From Gp6-AA40 sp036407095 (GTDB lineage: Bacteria > Acidobacteriota > Vicinamibacteria > Vicinamibacterales > UBA2999): a stretch of 64,000 bases of DNA. The notes under the pieces were generated by a model. That model had not been told where the DNA came from, made no database searches, and was given only the letters and a program-made list of their open reading frames with translations. Made by a program: the position numbers and the translations under genes. The stretch is taken from positions 1-64,000 of the forward strand of contig DASWZV010000168.1 of assembly GCA_036407095.1 (NCBI GenBank), given 5' to 3'. This document shows, piece after piece, positions 25,646 to 34,169 of the stretch (position 1 is its first letter; each line of letters opens with the position of its first letter).

Positions 25646-26671
25646 GTGCGCCGCCCCCCCCTTCGTGACGACTGGCCCGACTTGAGTGACGAGCAGCTGC
25701 TCGATGTCCGTCTTGCTGATCTGCGCCTGTCGATAGGAGGCACGCTCGCGACCCGGATCGACCAACTGCGCGCCGAGCTCGACGCGCGCGAGCTGCGATT
25801 TCCACTGCATTTCTATATCTCGAACGAGTGGTTCACGCCCGATCGGGGCACAGCGATCGCCATCCCGTTCTACCTCGCCCACCCTCGGCTCGAGCGGCTC
25901 GAGGAATCGCAGATGTTCGAGGTCGAAGGCGGCGAGGAGGAATGGTGCATGCGCATCCTCCGGCACGAAGCCGGGCACGCGATCGATCACGCGTTCCGTC
26001 TCCACCGGCGCCGGAAGCGGCAGCAGATCTTCGGGTCGTCGAGCAAACCGTATCCCGAGTTCTACACGCCGAAGCCTTACAGCAAGAGTTTCGTGCTGCA
26101 CCTGGACGCGTGGTACGCGCAGAGCCATCCTGACGAGGACTTCGCCGAAACGTTCGCGGTGTGGCTGACCCCCAACAGCGAGTGGCGACAGAGGTACGCC
26201 GGCTGGAAAGCGCTGCCCAAGCTGGAATACATGGACGCATTGATGCGCTCGCTCGCGGGCAAGACCCCTCCCATCAACCGTCCCGATGAGATCGATCCGA
26301 TGCCGAGCCTGCGGACGACGCTGCGCCAGCACTACAAGAACAAACGCAAGCACTACGGCGTCGATCACCCGAACTTCTACGATCGCGATCTCCGTCGTAT
26401 CTTCTCGGACTCGGCGGACCTGTCGAGCCACGTGACCGCGGCGCAGTTCATCTCGCGAATCCGGCGTCAAGTGCGTCGCGTGGTTGCCGACTGGACGGGC
26501 ATCTATCAGTACACGATCGATCAGGTCATCGAAGACATGATCGCCCGCTGCCGCGAGCTGAAGCTGCGGCTCGCGGTTCCCGAGGAACAGGCGCGCCAGG
26601 AGTTCACGGTCCTGTTGACCGTGCAGGCGATGAACTATCTGCACAGCGGAGGTCACCGGTTGTTCCTGTGA
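25646..26671 (+). CDS. Putative zinc-binding metallopeptidase (HEAGH)
   Basis: This 341-residue protein has the zinc motif HEAGHAIDHAF near residue 114, with acidic DEDFAETFAVW downstream as a likely third ligand. No signal peptide is evident. The family is annotated as putative zinc-binding metallopeptidase; its substrate is unknown. The GTG start fits a -10 box 7 bases upstream. The stop overlaps the GTG start of the ATP-grasp gene (GTGA), so the two proteins are probably made together. Confidence 0.75.
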   Translation: MRRPPLRDDWPDLSDEQLLDVRLADLRLSIGGTLATRIDQLRAELDARELRFPLHFYISNEWFTPDRGTAIAIPFYLAHPRLERLEESQMFEVEGGEEEWCMRILRHEAGHAIDHAFRLHRRRKRQQIFGSSSKPYPEFYTPKPYSKSFVLHLDAWYAQSHPDEDFAETFAVWLTPNSEWRQRYAGWKALPKLEYMDALMRSLAGKTPPINRPDEIDPMPSLRTTLRQHYKNKRKHYGVDHPNFYDRDLRRIFSDSADLSSHVTAAQFISRIRRQVRRVVADWTGIYQYTIDQVIEDMIARCRELKLRLAVPEEQARQEFTVLLTVQAMNYLHSGGHRLFL

Positions 26672-27687
26672 AGAAACTTCGCGTCCTCGCGCTCGTTCAC
26701 GATCACCTCGTGCCGCCCGACGACACGACGGGCATCGACGTGCTCGAGGCCGAATGGAAGATGGAGTACGACGTCATCGAAACACTCCGCGAGATGGGGC
26801 ACGAGGTGCGCGTGCTCGGCATCCACGACGACCTCGGCGGCATCCGGCCGAACGCCGGGCACTTCAAGCCACACGTCGTGTTCAACCTGATGGAGGCATT
26901 CGCCGACGTCACCACCTTCGATCAGAACGTCGTCAGTTATCTCGAGCTGCTGCACCTCCCCTACACCGGATGCAACCCGCGCGGCCTGATCCTGGCGCGC
27001 GACAAGGCGCTCTCGAAGAAACTGCTGGCATACCACCGAATCAAGGTGCCCGAGTTTCTGGTCGTGCGTCCGGGACGGAAGGTCGCGCTTCCCCAGCGGC
27101 TCGGCTTTCCGCTGATCGTCAAGTCGCTCTTCTTCGAGGCCTCGGCGGGGATCTCTCAGGCGTCGGTGGTCGAAAACGAGGAACAGCTCGTGCGGCGTGC
27201 CGCGTTCATTCACGAGAAGCTGGGCACCGCGGCCATCGCGGAGCAATTCATCGACGGTCGCGAGCTGTATGTCGGCGTGCTCGGCAACGAGCGACTCGAC
27301 GCGTTCACGCCATGGGAGATGTCCTTTGCCGGCACGCAGGACAACACATGGAGGATCGCCACCGAGCGCGTGAAGTGGAGCACCAAATACCAGAAGAGGC
27401 ACGGCATCATGACCGACCGCGCTCAGCTCGACGCCGCCGATCTGGATCGCCTTCAGCGCATCGCCAGGCGGACGTATCGCGCCCTCGATTTGAACGGGTA
27501 CGCCCGTGTCGACTTCCGGATGACGGCGGAAGGCGAGGTCTACGTGCTCGAAGCCAATCCGAATCCGAACCTCGCCTACGGCGAGGACTTCTCCGAGTCG
27601 GCGGAAGCGGCCGGCACGTCCTACGAGCACCTGCTGGAACGAATCATCGCTCTCGGACGACGATGGGAACCAGCGCGCACCGGCTGA
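26668..27687 (+). CDS. ATP-grasp ligase related to D-alanine-D-alanine ligase
   Basis: This 339-residue cytoplasmic enzyme joins a carboxylate to an amine with ATP. ATP-grasp features: FPLIVKSLFFEASAGIS (nucleotide-binding Lys loop), AEQFIDGRELYVGVLGN and YARVDFRM with VLEANPNPNL (Mg-binding residues). It is more like the D-Ala-D-Ala ligase superfamily than a true Ddl, because the N-terminal domain is divergent and no mur genes are nearby. Coupling to the HEAGH peptidase suggests that one makes and the other cuts a peptide bond of the same product; this is inference. Confidence 0.8.
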   Translation: MKKLRVLALVHDHLVPPDDTTGIDVLEAEWKMEYDVIETLREMGHEVRVLGIHDDLGGIRPNAGHFKPHVVFNLMEAFADVTTFDQNVVSYLELLHLPYTGCNPRGLILARDKALSKKLLAYHRIKVPEFLVVRPGRKVALPQRLGFPLIVKSLFFEASAGISQASVVENEEQLVRRAAFIHEKLGTAAIAEQFIDGRELYVGVLGNERLDAFTPWEMSFAGTQDNTWRIATERVKWSTKYQKRHGIMTDRAQLDAADLDRLQRIARRTYRALDLNGYARVDFRMTAEGEVYVLEANPNPNLAYGEDFSESAEAAGTSYEHLLERIIALGRRWEPARTG

Positions 27688-27807
27688 GGACGGGGATTTT
27701 TTCGCTGCGGCTGCGAACAATCCCGCAGTGACACACATCTTCGCCAAACGGTAACATCGATAAAGCTTGGAGCTCCAAGGGACTGGTCTTTGCACTGCCG
27801 ACCCCTT

Positions 27808-29061
27808 ATGCGACGCATCTTCCTGATCGCCTGCCTCGTGTGGGCAACGAGCTTCATCGCGCTCTCGGGCCAGCAGCGGCCCCATCCCGCGCTCATCCGC
27901 AACCACCAGGCGATCGCGTACGCGTCCGCGCCCGTCTCGGATCCGGTCGCGAAGCTGAATGCGAAGCTTGCGAGCGGCGAGGTGAAGCTGGTGTCGAACG
28001 GGCCCAGCGGATATCTGCAGTCGCTCCTCGCCGCGCTCGATGTTCCGGTGTCCTCGCAGGTGCTGGTGTTCTCGAAGACGAGTTTCCAGGCGCCGCGCAT
28101 CGGGCCCGGCAACCCGCGCGCGATTTTCTACAACGACACCGTCTCGGTGGGATGGGTGCGCACTGGCCCGGTGCTGGAGCTCGTGGCACAAGATCCGAAG
28201 CAGGGCGCGATCTTCTACACGCTTTCGCAGGAACCCGGCGGCACCCCCCATATCGAACGCAACGACACATGCATCATGTGCCACGTCGCCGACGCCACAC
28301 AGAATGTGCCCGGCCTGCTCGTCGGCAGCGTCTTCCCCGGCGTCGACGGCACCACGATGTACGGACCTGCGTACACCACGGATCATCGCAGTCCCTTCGA
28401 GATACGGTACGGCGGATGGTATGTCACCGGCACGCACCATGCGGAGCGCCACATGGGAAACGCGGTTGCGACCAACCCCACGAACCTGGACGCCATGATC
28501 ACGCCGTCGACCGTGCACGTGACGAACCTCGATGGGCGTTTCAACATGGACGGGTACCTCTCGCCTTACAGCGACATCGTCGCGCTGGTGGTCCTCGAAC
28601 ATCAGGTGCAGATGTTGAACCTGATCACGCGCGTGGGGTGGGAGGCGAGAGTCGGAGCTGATGCGGGCCGGCCGCTCGACCAGGCCGCCGCCGAGCTCGT
28701 CGACTACATGCTGTTCATCGACGAAGCCCCGCTCCCCGGCCCCATCACGGGTCCGACGACGTTCGCGTCCAGCTTCAGCGCGCGGGGCCCGCGCGATCAG
28801 CATGGCCGCTCGCTGCGCGATCTGGATCTGAGCCGCCGGCTCCTCCGGTACCCGTGCAGTTACCTGATCTACTCGGAGGCATTCGACGCGCTGCCAGCCG
28901 CGGCCAAGTCGGCGGTGTACCTACGCCTGTGGGAGGTGCTCTCGGGGCAGGAGACCAATCGGCGCTACGCCGTCCTGTCACCGGCCGATCGCACCGCGAT
29001 CCTGGAGATCCTGCGCGACACGAAGAAGGACCTGCCCGGGTATTGGCTCATCGGATCGTGA
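27808..29061 (+). CDS. Exported mono-haem cytochrome c-like protein of unknown function
   Basis: This 417-residue protein has a signal peptide (FLIACLVWATSFIALSGQ) and one c-type haem-binding motif, CIMCH, near residue 155 (ERNDTCIMCHVADATQ). The remainder does not match a cytochrome family that I know; conserved-looking segments include FNMDGYLSPYSDIVALVVLEHQ (split as FNMDGYLSP and LEHQVQML). Redox or haem-peroxidase-like roles are possible. The start is the ATG at 27808; a TTG at 27790 is also in frame. Confidence 0.7.
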   Translation: MRRIFLIACLVWATSFIALSGQQRPHPALIRNHQAIAYASAPVSDPVAKLNAKLASGEVKLVSNGPSGYLQSLLAALDVPVSSQVLVFSKTSFQAPRIGPGNPRAIFYNDTVSVGWVRTGPVLELVAQDPKQGAIFYTLSQEPGGTPHIERNDTCIMCHVADATQNVPGLLVGSVFPGVDGTTMYGPAYTTDHRSPFEIRYGGWYVTGTHHAERHMGNAVATNPTNLDAMITPSTVHVTNLDGRFNMDGYLSPYSDIVALVVLEHQVQMLNLITRVGWEARVGADAGRPLDQAAAELVDYMLFIDEAPLPGPITGPTTFASSFSARGPRDQHGRSLRDLDLSRRLLRYPCSYLIYSEAFDALPAAAKSAVYLRLWEVLSGQETNRRYAVLSPADRTAILEILRDTKKDLPGYWLIGS

Positions 29062-29067
29062 CCTTGA

Positions 29068-29073
29068 GATAAT
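29068..29073 (+). promoter_or_regulatory. GATAAT -10 box before the kinase gene
   Basis: GATAAT lies 9 bases before the kinase ATG. TTGGCT at 29043-29048 could be the -35, with a long 19-base spacer. A leaderless or very short leader is implied. Confidence 0.35.
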
Positions 29074-29082
29074 CTCCTCTGG

Positions 29083-31326
29083 ATGGCTCGCAGCCCCGGG
29101 GATCGCCTCGGCAAATACGAAGTCCTTTCACTCATAGGCTCGGGCGGGATGGGCGACGTGTACCGCGCCCGCGATCCGCGTCTCGAGCGGGACGTGGCGA
29201 TCAAAGCCATACGGTCCGCGTCGGTCGAGAACGATGACGCACGCGCGCGGTTGTGGCGGGAGGCACGCGCTGCCGCCAGCGTGAGCCATCCGTCGATCTG
29301 CCAGATCTACGACGTCGGCGAGACCGGCGACGACATCTTCATCGTGATGGAGCTGCTCGACGGCGAGCCGCTCGCCAATCGTCTTCGGGATGGCGCGATG
29401 CCGCTCGACCAGGCGGTCTCGGTGGCGCTCGCCGTTCTCGGCGCGCTGAGCGCGCTGCACGCCCGGGGGATCGTCCATCGGGATCTGAAACCGTCGAATG
29501 TGTTTCTGACCAACGGCGGCGTGAAGCTGCTCGATTTCGGACTGGCGCGATCCCGCCACTCGCTCGGCACCGACCTGACGGTGACGCGCGCCGGCACGAT
29601 CGTCGGCACTCCACGCTACATGGCGCCCGAGCAGTGGAGCGATTCGAAAGCCGATGTGCGCACCGATCTGTTCACGACCGGCTCGCTCCTCTTCGAGATG
29701 TTGAGCGGGACCCCAGCGTTTTCCGGTGACGACATCATGCAGGTCTACCACGCCATCATGTCGGGCCAGCCGCCGGCGCTCGGCGGATCGTCCGCGGCGG
29801 CTGCCGTCGACGGCATCATCCATCGCGCTCTCGAGAAGCGGCCGTCAGATCGCTATCAGACCGCCGACACGATGGCGCAGGCGCTGCGGGCTGCCGTCAC
29901 CCTGTCGTCGACAACCGGAACGCAGGCACCGGTGCGGGCGACGACGCGTCTGATCGCGCTGCCCTTCCGGATGCTGCGGCCCGACCCGGACCTCGACTTT
30001 CTCTCGTTCAGCCTGCCCGATGCCGTCGGCAGCTCGCTTGCCGGGCTGCAATCACTCGTCGTGCGCTCGACGCTTGCCGGCGCCAAATACGTGTCTGGTG
30101 ACGCGGTCGATCTGAAGGGGATCGCCGCGGAACTCGGTGTCGATGCCGTGCTCACCGGCACCCTGCTTCGCGCCGGCGATCAGGTCCGCGTCAGCGCTCA
30201 ACTCATCGAGGCGGGCTCTGGGACGATGCTCTGGTCGAAGACGGTGCAGCTTGCGATGCGCGACCTGTTCGAAGTCCAGGACCAGCTCGCGCGCGCGATC
30301 GTCGAATCGCTCGCGATCCCGCTGTCGTCGGGCGAAAAGCGCCGGCTCTCGCAGGACCTGCCCGCCAGCGCCCGTGCCTACGAGTTCTACCTGCGCGCGA
30401 ACCAGGTGAGCCACGACCCGACGATGCTGCCGGTGGCGGGAGAGCTGTATCGATCTGCGCTCGCCGAGGATCCCGGCTACGCGCCGGCGTGGGCCAAGCT
30501 CGGACGTGTGTATCGCGTGCTCGCGAAGTACAGCACGGAGAATGCGACCGAGCACCTGAGGCTTGCCAACGAAGCCTTCCAGAAGGCGCTCGACATCAAC
30601 CCCGACCTCAGCGTCGCGCACAACCTCTACACCAACTTCGAGCTCGAATCGCTCGGACGTGCGAAGGAGGCGATGGCGCGTCTGCTCTCGCGAGCCGAGT
30701 CATCCAGCGATCCGGAGATCTACACCGGGCTGGTCATCGCCTGCCGGTTCTGCGGCCTGCTCGACGCGTCACTGGCCGCCGATCGTCACGCCCGCCGGCT
30801 CGATCCGACGGTGCGGACGAGCGTGATGTATACGCACTTCATGCGCGGCGACTGGGAACGCGCGCTCGCGAGCGACACCGACACGCTGCGATGGGTCACG
30901 AACTGGACGCTGCCGCTCGTCGGCCGGCACCAGGAGGCGATCGACGGCTATCGGGAATTGGAAACGCGCGCCCTGCCCGGTCTCATCCGCGAACTGATCA
31001 AGGCGTCGCGACTCGTGCTCGAAGGCAAGAAGGAAGAGGGACGTCGGGTCGCCGAAGGGTTCATGACGCGCCACTTCGATCCCGAAGGGCTGTACTTCAC
31101 CGCCCGTGTGCTTGCGAAGATCGACGACCTCGACGCGGCGCTCGACCAGCTCGATCGGGTCGTCGACGGCGGTTTCTTCTGCCCCACCGCGATGCTCCGC
31201 GACCCCTGGCTCGATTCGATCCGCGGGAAAGGGCGCTTCAATGACATCGTCCGCCGGGCCGAGGATCGATCTCGCGATGCGGAAGCGGAGTTCAGGAGAC
31301 TTGGAGGGGACAGGTTGCTCGCCTGA
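29083..31326 (+). CDS. Ser/Thr protein kinase with TolB-like domain and TPRs
   Basis: Residues 1-270 of this 747-residue protein form a Hanks-type kinase with all key motifs: GSGGMGDVY (P-loop), VAIKAI (Lys), HRDLKPSNV (catalytic Asp), DFGLAR, and GTPRYMAPEQ. Residues 285-420 resemble the TolB N-terminal/adenylate-cyclase-associated domain (IALPFRML, GVDAVLTGTLLRAG, VSAQLIEAGSG). Residues 430-720 are TPR-like. No membrane helix is seen, so it is probably cytoplasmic. This three-part layout is frequent in Acidobacteria. Targets are unknown. Confidence 0.92.
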   Translation: MARSPGDRLGKYEVLSLIGSGGMGDVYRARDPRLERDVAIKAIRSASVENDDARARLWREARAAASVSHPSICQIYDVGETGDDIFIVMELLDGEPLANRLRDGAMPLDQAVSVALAVLGALSALHARGIVHRDLKPSNVFLTNGGVKLLDFGLARSRHSLGTDLTVTRAGTIVGTPRYMAPEQWSDSKADVRTDLFTTGSLLFEMLSGTPAFSGDDIMQVYHAIMSGQPPALGGSSAAAAVDGIIHRALEKRPSDRYQTADTMAQALRAAVTLSSTTGTQAPVRATTRLIALPFRMLRPDPDLDFLSFSLPDAVGSSLAGLQSLVVRSTLAGAKYVSGDAVDLKGIAAELGVDAVLTGTLLRAGDQVRVSAQLIEAGSGTMLWSKTVQLAMRDLFEVQDQLARAIVESLAIPLSSGEKRRLSQDLPASARAYEFYLRANQVSHDPTMLPVAGELYRSALAEDPGYAPAWAKLGRVYRVLAKYSTENATEHLRLANEAFQKALDINPDLSVAHNLYTNFELESLGRAKEAMARLLSRAESSSDPEIYTGLVIACRFCGLLDASLAADRHARRLDPTVRTSVMYTHFMRGDWERALASDTDTLRWVTNWTLPLVGRHQEAIDGYRELETRALPGLIRELIKASRLVLEGKKEEGRRVAEGFMTRHFDPEGLYFTARVLAKIDDLDAALDQLDRVVDGGFFCPTAMLRDPWLDSIRGKGRFNDIVRRAEDRSRDAEAEFRRLGGDRLLA

Positions 31327-31565
31327 ACTCATCGCCCGCTTCCCGGCTTCGGCAATCCTTTCTTCCATAGCCATCGTAAAGAGCGACAACGAATCGATCG
31401 CCGACTACACTGGTGCAAGTAGCCACAATGTAGTTCTACCAGCGATTCTCGCGCTGAGATGCTTTGACGGCGAGTCGGCTCGAATCAACGAGCGGCCTCG
31501 GGAACTCGCACCCTCCAGGGCTGTTCTCGTTTCTGTGTGCCGGCGATCCTTCGGGCAATCTGAAA

Positions 31566-31805
31566 CGGAGAATACGGAGAACAGTCTGCACGGAGGCACG
31601 GGGACACCGAGATCGGACGGAGGCAGGCTGGTCTCGCGGGACTCGGGCGCGGGTGAGTCGCGCGCGAACCGCGCGCGACTCTCATCCCTGGCACCGGCCG
31701 AAGGCCGGCGCCCACCCGCTCATCGTTCATGCGTGAGCGGGCAGTCTCCGTCTGGCCTCCGTGTCTTCGTGTCTCCGTGCGACGCCGTGATTCCGCCATC
31801 TCCGT
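31566..31805. repeat. Nested palindromic element E1 (CACGGAG arms)
   Basis: The outer arms (31566-31625 and about 31742-31805) are imperfect inverted copies built from CGGAGAA/CACGGAG words. Inside are three hairpins: GAGTCGCGCGCG, AAC, CGCGCGCGACTC (31655-31681); CCGGCC, GAA, GGCCGG (about 31694-31708); and CCGCTCA, TGAGCGG (31716-31740). It sits between the convergent kinase and OmpA-like genes. The remaining parts of the 687-base gap (31327-31565 and 31806-32013) hold nothing that I recognise. Confidence 0.75.
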
Positions 31806-32013
31806 AGCTTGCCAGCAATGGAAGTGTCAGGAGAACGCTGGGACGGCGGTCCTGAATTCGAGTTCGACCTGCCCAATGCGAGCGATAACTACGCGGCTGG
31901 CACCGAACTCATTCAGACGCTCCGGATCGGCGTCTTCATGCGGCGGCGGTTTTGAAATCAAGGTAAATCGAATGGTTCAAGGTTTAGTTCGAGCTCTGAA
32001 CCCTGATCTGCAG

Positions 32014-32814
32014 CTACTTGGATCCCGCTGCCGGACTCGCGTCTCGCGCCGCCGGCACACTGAGGTCCACACCCTTGATCAACACCTCCACCCGGCGGTT
32101 CGCCTGCCGTGCGCTCTCGGTCTTGTTCCGTTCGACGATCGTCGCCTCGTCCGCTTCGGCTGTCACACCCACCGGCCACAGCATTCCACGGCCGTCCGTC
32201 CGCATCTTGTCGGCGGGAATCTGGTGATCGACGAGGAACTGCTTGACGGCCTCGGCTCTTTTCACCGACAGATCGTGATTCTTGCTCCTGGACGAGCCGC
32301 TGTGATCGGCCTTGCCTTCCCAGGTGTCGTCGGTGTGACCGGTAATCTCGATCTCGAATGAAGGAAACGTTCTCGCGTACTTGATCAGAACGAGGTTTTC
32401 GGCCAGCTTCTCCCGTTGGTCGGGACTGAGCGCCGACTGCGACACTTTGAACGCCACGCTGTTCTGATCGGCCAGCGTCAGCAGGACAATCCCGGCTCTC
32501 TCGGCGATGCCGGAGGCTTCTTTCAACTGGCCCACCAGCAGATTGAGCCGCGCGATCAACGATTCTCTGCTGCTCAGGTCGGAGGTCGTCCGATTGAGCG
32601 CGTTCCGCAGGATCGTGATCTGCGCGTCTCGATCGGCAATCGTCGCGGCGAACTTGGCCTCGCTCTCGGTTGCTTGCCTGCGAGCAGCCTTCAGCTGCCA
32701 ATTCGCCGTGAAGAGCATGACGGCGACGACGGCCACCAGCACGAGTGAAGTCCATCCGATGAACTTCTTCCAGATGCGTCGGAACGACTTCTGCTTTTCC
32801 TGTTCTTCCGCCAT
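32014..32814 (-). CDS. OmpA-like peptidoglycan-binding protein with N-terminal membrane anchor
   Basis: This 266-residue protein has a membrane helix near residues 18-40 (GWTSLVLVAVVAVMLF), a coiled-coil-like stretch (residues 45-110) and a C-terminal OmpA-like domain (residues 125-250) with ITGHTDD, LSVKRAEAVKQFL and ANRRVEVLI. The domain binds peptidoglycan. The layout resembles MotB or YiaD-like anchors more than an outer-membrane barrel. No motA-like partner is adjacent. Confidence 0.88.
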   Translation of the reverse strand: MAEEQEKQKSFRRIWKKFIGWTSLVLVAVVAVMLFTANWQLKAARRQATESEAKFAATIADRDAQITILRNALNRTTSDLSSRESLIARLNLLVGQLKEASGIAERAGIVLLTLADQNSVAFKVSQSALSPDQREKLAENLVLIKYARTFPSFEIEITGHTDDTWEGKADHSGSSRSKNHDLSVKRAEAVKQFLVDHQIPADKMRTDGRGMLWPVGVTAEADEATIVERNKTESARQANRRVEVLIKGVDLSVPAARDASPAAGSK

Positions 32815-33019
32815 GTCTGCTCACCGCTCCCAGGGAACCAGAAACCTGCGACGCGAGCGCGTGTCGACAAGAGACATATCGGCACACCTCGCCCACGGGT
32901 GCATGTCGTGAGTTGCTCAGAGTGGCTCAAAAAGGCGCACCGGCGCACACCGCCTCGACGAACTGAGCCGTCTTCCAGCCGGTCACTGCGTCTCGTAACA
33001 AGACTCGCGAGGGTGCCGA

Positions 33020-34024
33020 CTATTTCGCTGGCGACAGCCCGCGATAGACCGCCTCGACGAACTGATCCTTCGTCCAGCCCGGTGCGTTGGCGTACTGGCC
33101 GTCGTATTCCATGGTGGGATTGCGCGTCTTGATCTGGTCGAGCGTCATCTTCCTTTTGACCATGTCCTGCACGCGGTCACGGATGATCGTAACCATGTCG
33201 CGGTACTCGACGAGATCGGCTTCATCAGATATGCGGCCGTGGCCAGGGACGATCATCGTGCCGCCTTCGGTCTTCTCACCGGGGATCGCCAACGCGAGCA
33301 GTTCGTTGAGACCGGCAATCACGCCCGTGATGCTGCCGCCGTGGGCGGTGTCGATCACCGGATAGCTGACGGTCGAGTACACGTCACCGGCTGCGATCAC
33401 GTCCGATCGCCTGAAGAACACGAGGCTGTCGCCGTCGGTGTGGGCGCTGGCGGCGTGGACGATCTGGATGCCCTCGCCGTTGGTGAAGAACTCCTTGACC
33501 GGCAGCGAGTAGGTCGCCGTGGGCTGCAGTCCGATCGGCGTGGGCGTTTCCGATCCTCCAGGAGTGCTCATCCGCTGCAGCACCAGATCATGCGCGATGA
33601 TCTCCGCGCGCGCCACCGTGCTGGCGCCGACCTGGGTCACGCCGCGACCCGATGGCGGCTGGCCGGCTGCCGCGAGCTTCTCGTTCCCGCCAGTGTGATC
33701 GGCGTGCATGTGTGTGTTGATGATGTAGCGAATCGGTCGATTCGAGAGCTTCCGGATCGCTGCCAGCAACGCGTCGCCGTTCTGCGCGAGTCCGGTGTCG
33801 ACGACTACGGGGCCAAGTGGACCGACCTGAACGACAACGTTGCCGCCGAGCCCGGTGATGACGTGCACGTTGCCTTGAACGAGCAGCGTCTCGACGTCGG
33901 TTTGGGCCTGGCTCGTGGGACGCGCCGGTCCTCCCTGCTCACGAGCCACGGAGGACACGGAGAGAAAGGAGATGTAGGCCACGAAGAACACAAAGAACAC
34001 GAAGGCGGGGCTCGTACGAAGCAC
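33020..34024 (-). CDS. Exported metallo-beta-lactamase-fold hydrolase
   Basis: This enzyme (334 residues from this start) has the intact zinc site HMHADH (in NTHMHADHTGGNE), HTDGDS and PGHGRISDE. Quinoprotein-relay and SoxH-like MBL enzymes look similar; the substrate is unknown. The GTG at 34024 gives a good signal peptide (LRTSPAF, then hydrophobic FVFFVFFVAYISFLSVSSVA). The frame stays open to 34162, 7 bases after the next gene's stop, so the start is uncertain. The signal-peptide DNA itself consists of the CACGAAGA/CACGGAG repeat words. Confidence 0.82.
   Translation of the reverse strand: MLRTSPAFVFFVFFVAYISFLSVSSVAREQGGPARPTSQAQTDVETLLVQGNVHVITGLGGNVVVQVGPLGPVVVDTGLAQNGDALLAAIRKLSNRPIRYIINTHMHADHTGGNEKLAAAGQPPSGRGVTQVGASTVARAEIIAHDLVLQRMSTPGGSETPTPIGLQPTATYSLPVKEFFTNGEGIQIVHAASAHTDGDSLVFFRRSDVIAAGDVYSTVSYPVIDTAHGGSITGVIAGLNELLALAIPGEKTEGGTMIVPGHGRISDEADLVEYRDMVTIIRDRVQDMVKRKMTLDQIKTRNPTMEYDGQYANAPGWTKDQFVEAVYRGLSPAK
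33947..34005. repeat. CACGGAG/CACGAAGAA repeat words inside a signal-peptide coding region
   Basis: CACGGAGGACACGGAG (33947-33962) and CACGAAGAACACAAAGAA with a further CACGAAGG (33980-34005) match the vocabulary of the nested palindromes E1 and E3. On the minus strand they encode the hydrophobic core of the MBL protein's signal peptide. Confidence 0.6.
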
Positions 34025-34169
34025 TTGGGTTGAGAAGCGAGTTGCCGAGCCGAGCGGGTGGCGCCGGGTGGAGCATCCCCGCCCGCCGCGCAGGCGCCTA
34101 CTCCGTGATCCTTTTTCTTGCATGCGTGACAGTTCTCTTGGCGCCGAGGACGGGTTGATCATTGCGCTT

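Noticed and set aside
26653..28803. Long minus-strand open frame across the ATP-grasp and cytochrome-like genes
   Set aside because: The plus strand encodes two recognisable proteins here; the antisense product is His/Arg-rich and without motifs.
31327..31800. A coding extension after the kinase gene
   Set aside because: The frames cross the E1 palindrome and give low-complexity products; the kinase TPR region ends cleanly at 31326.
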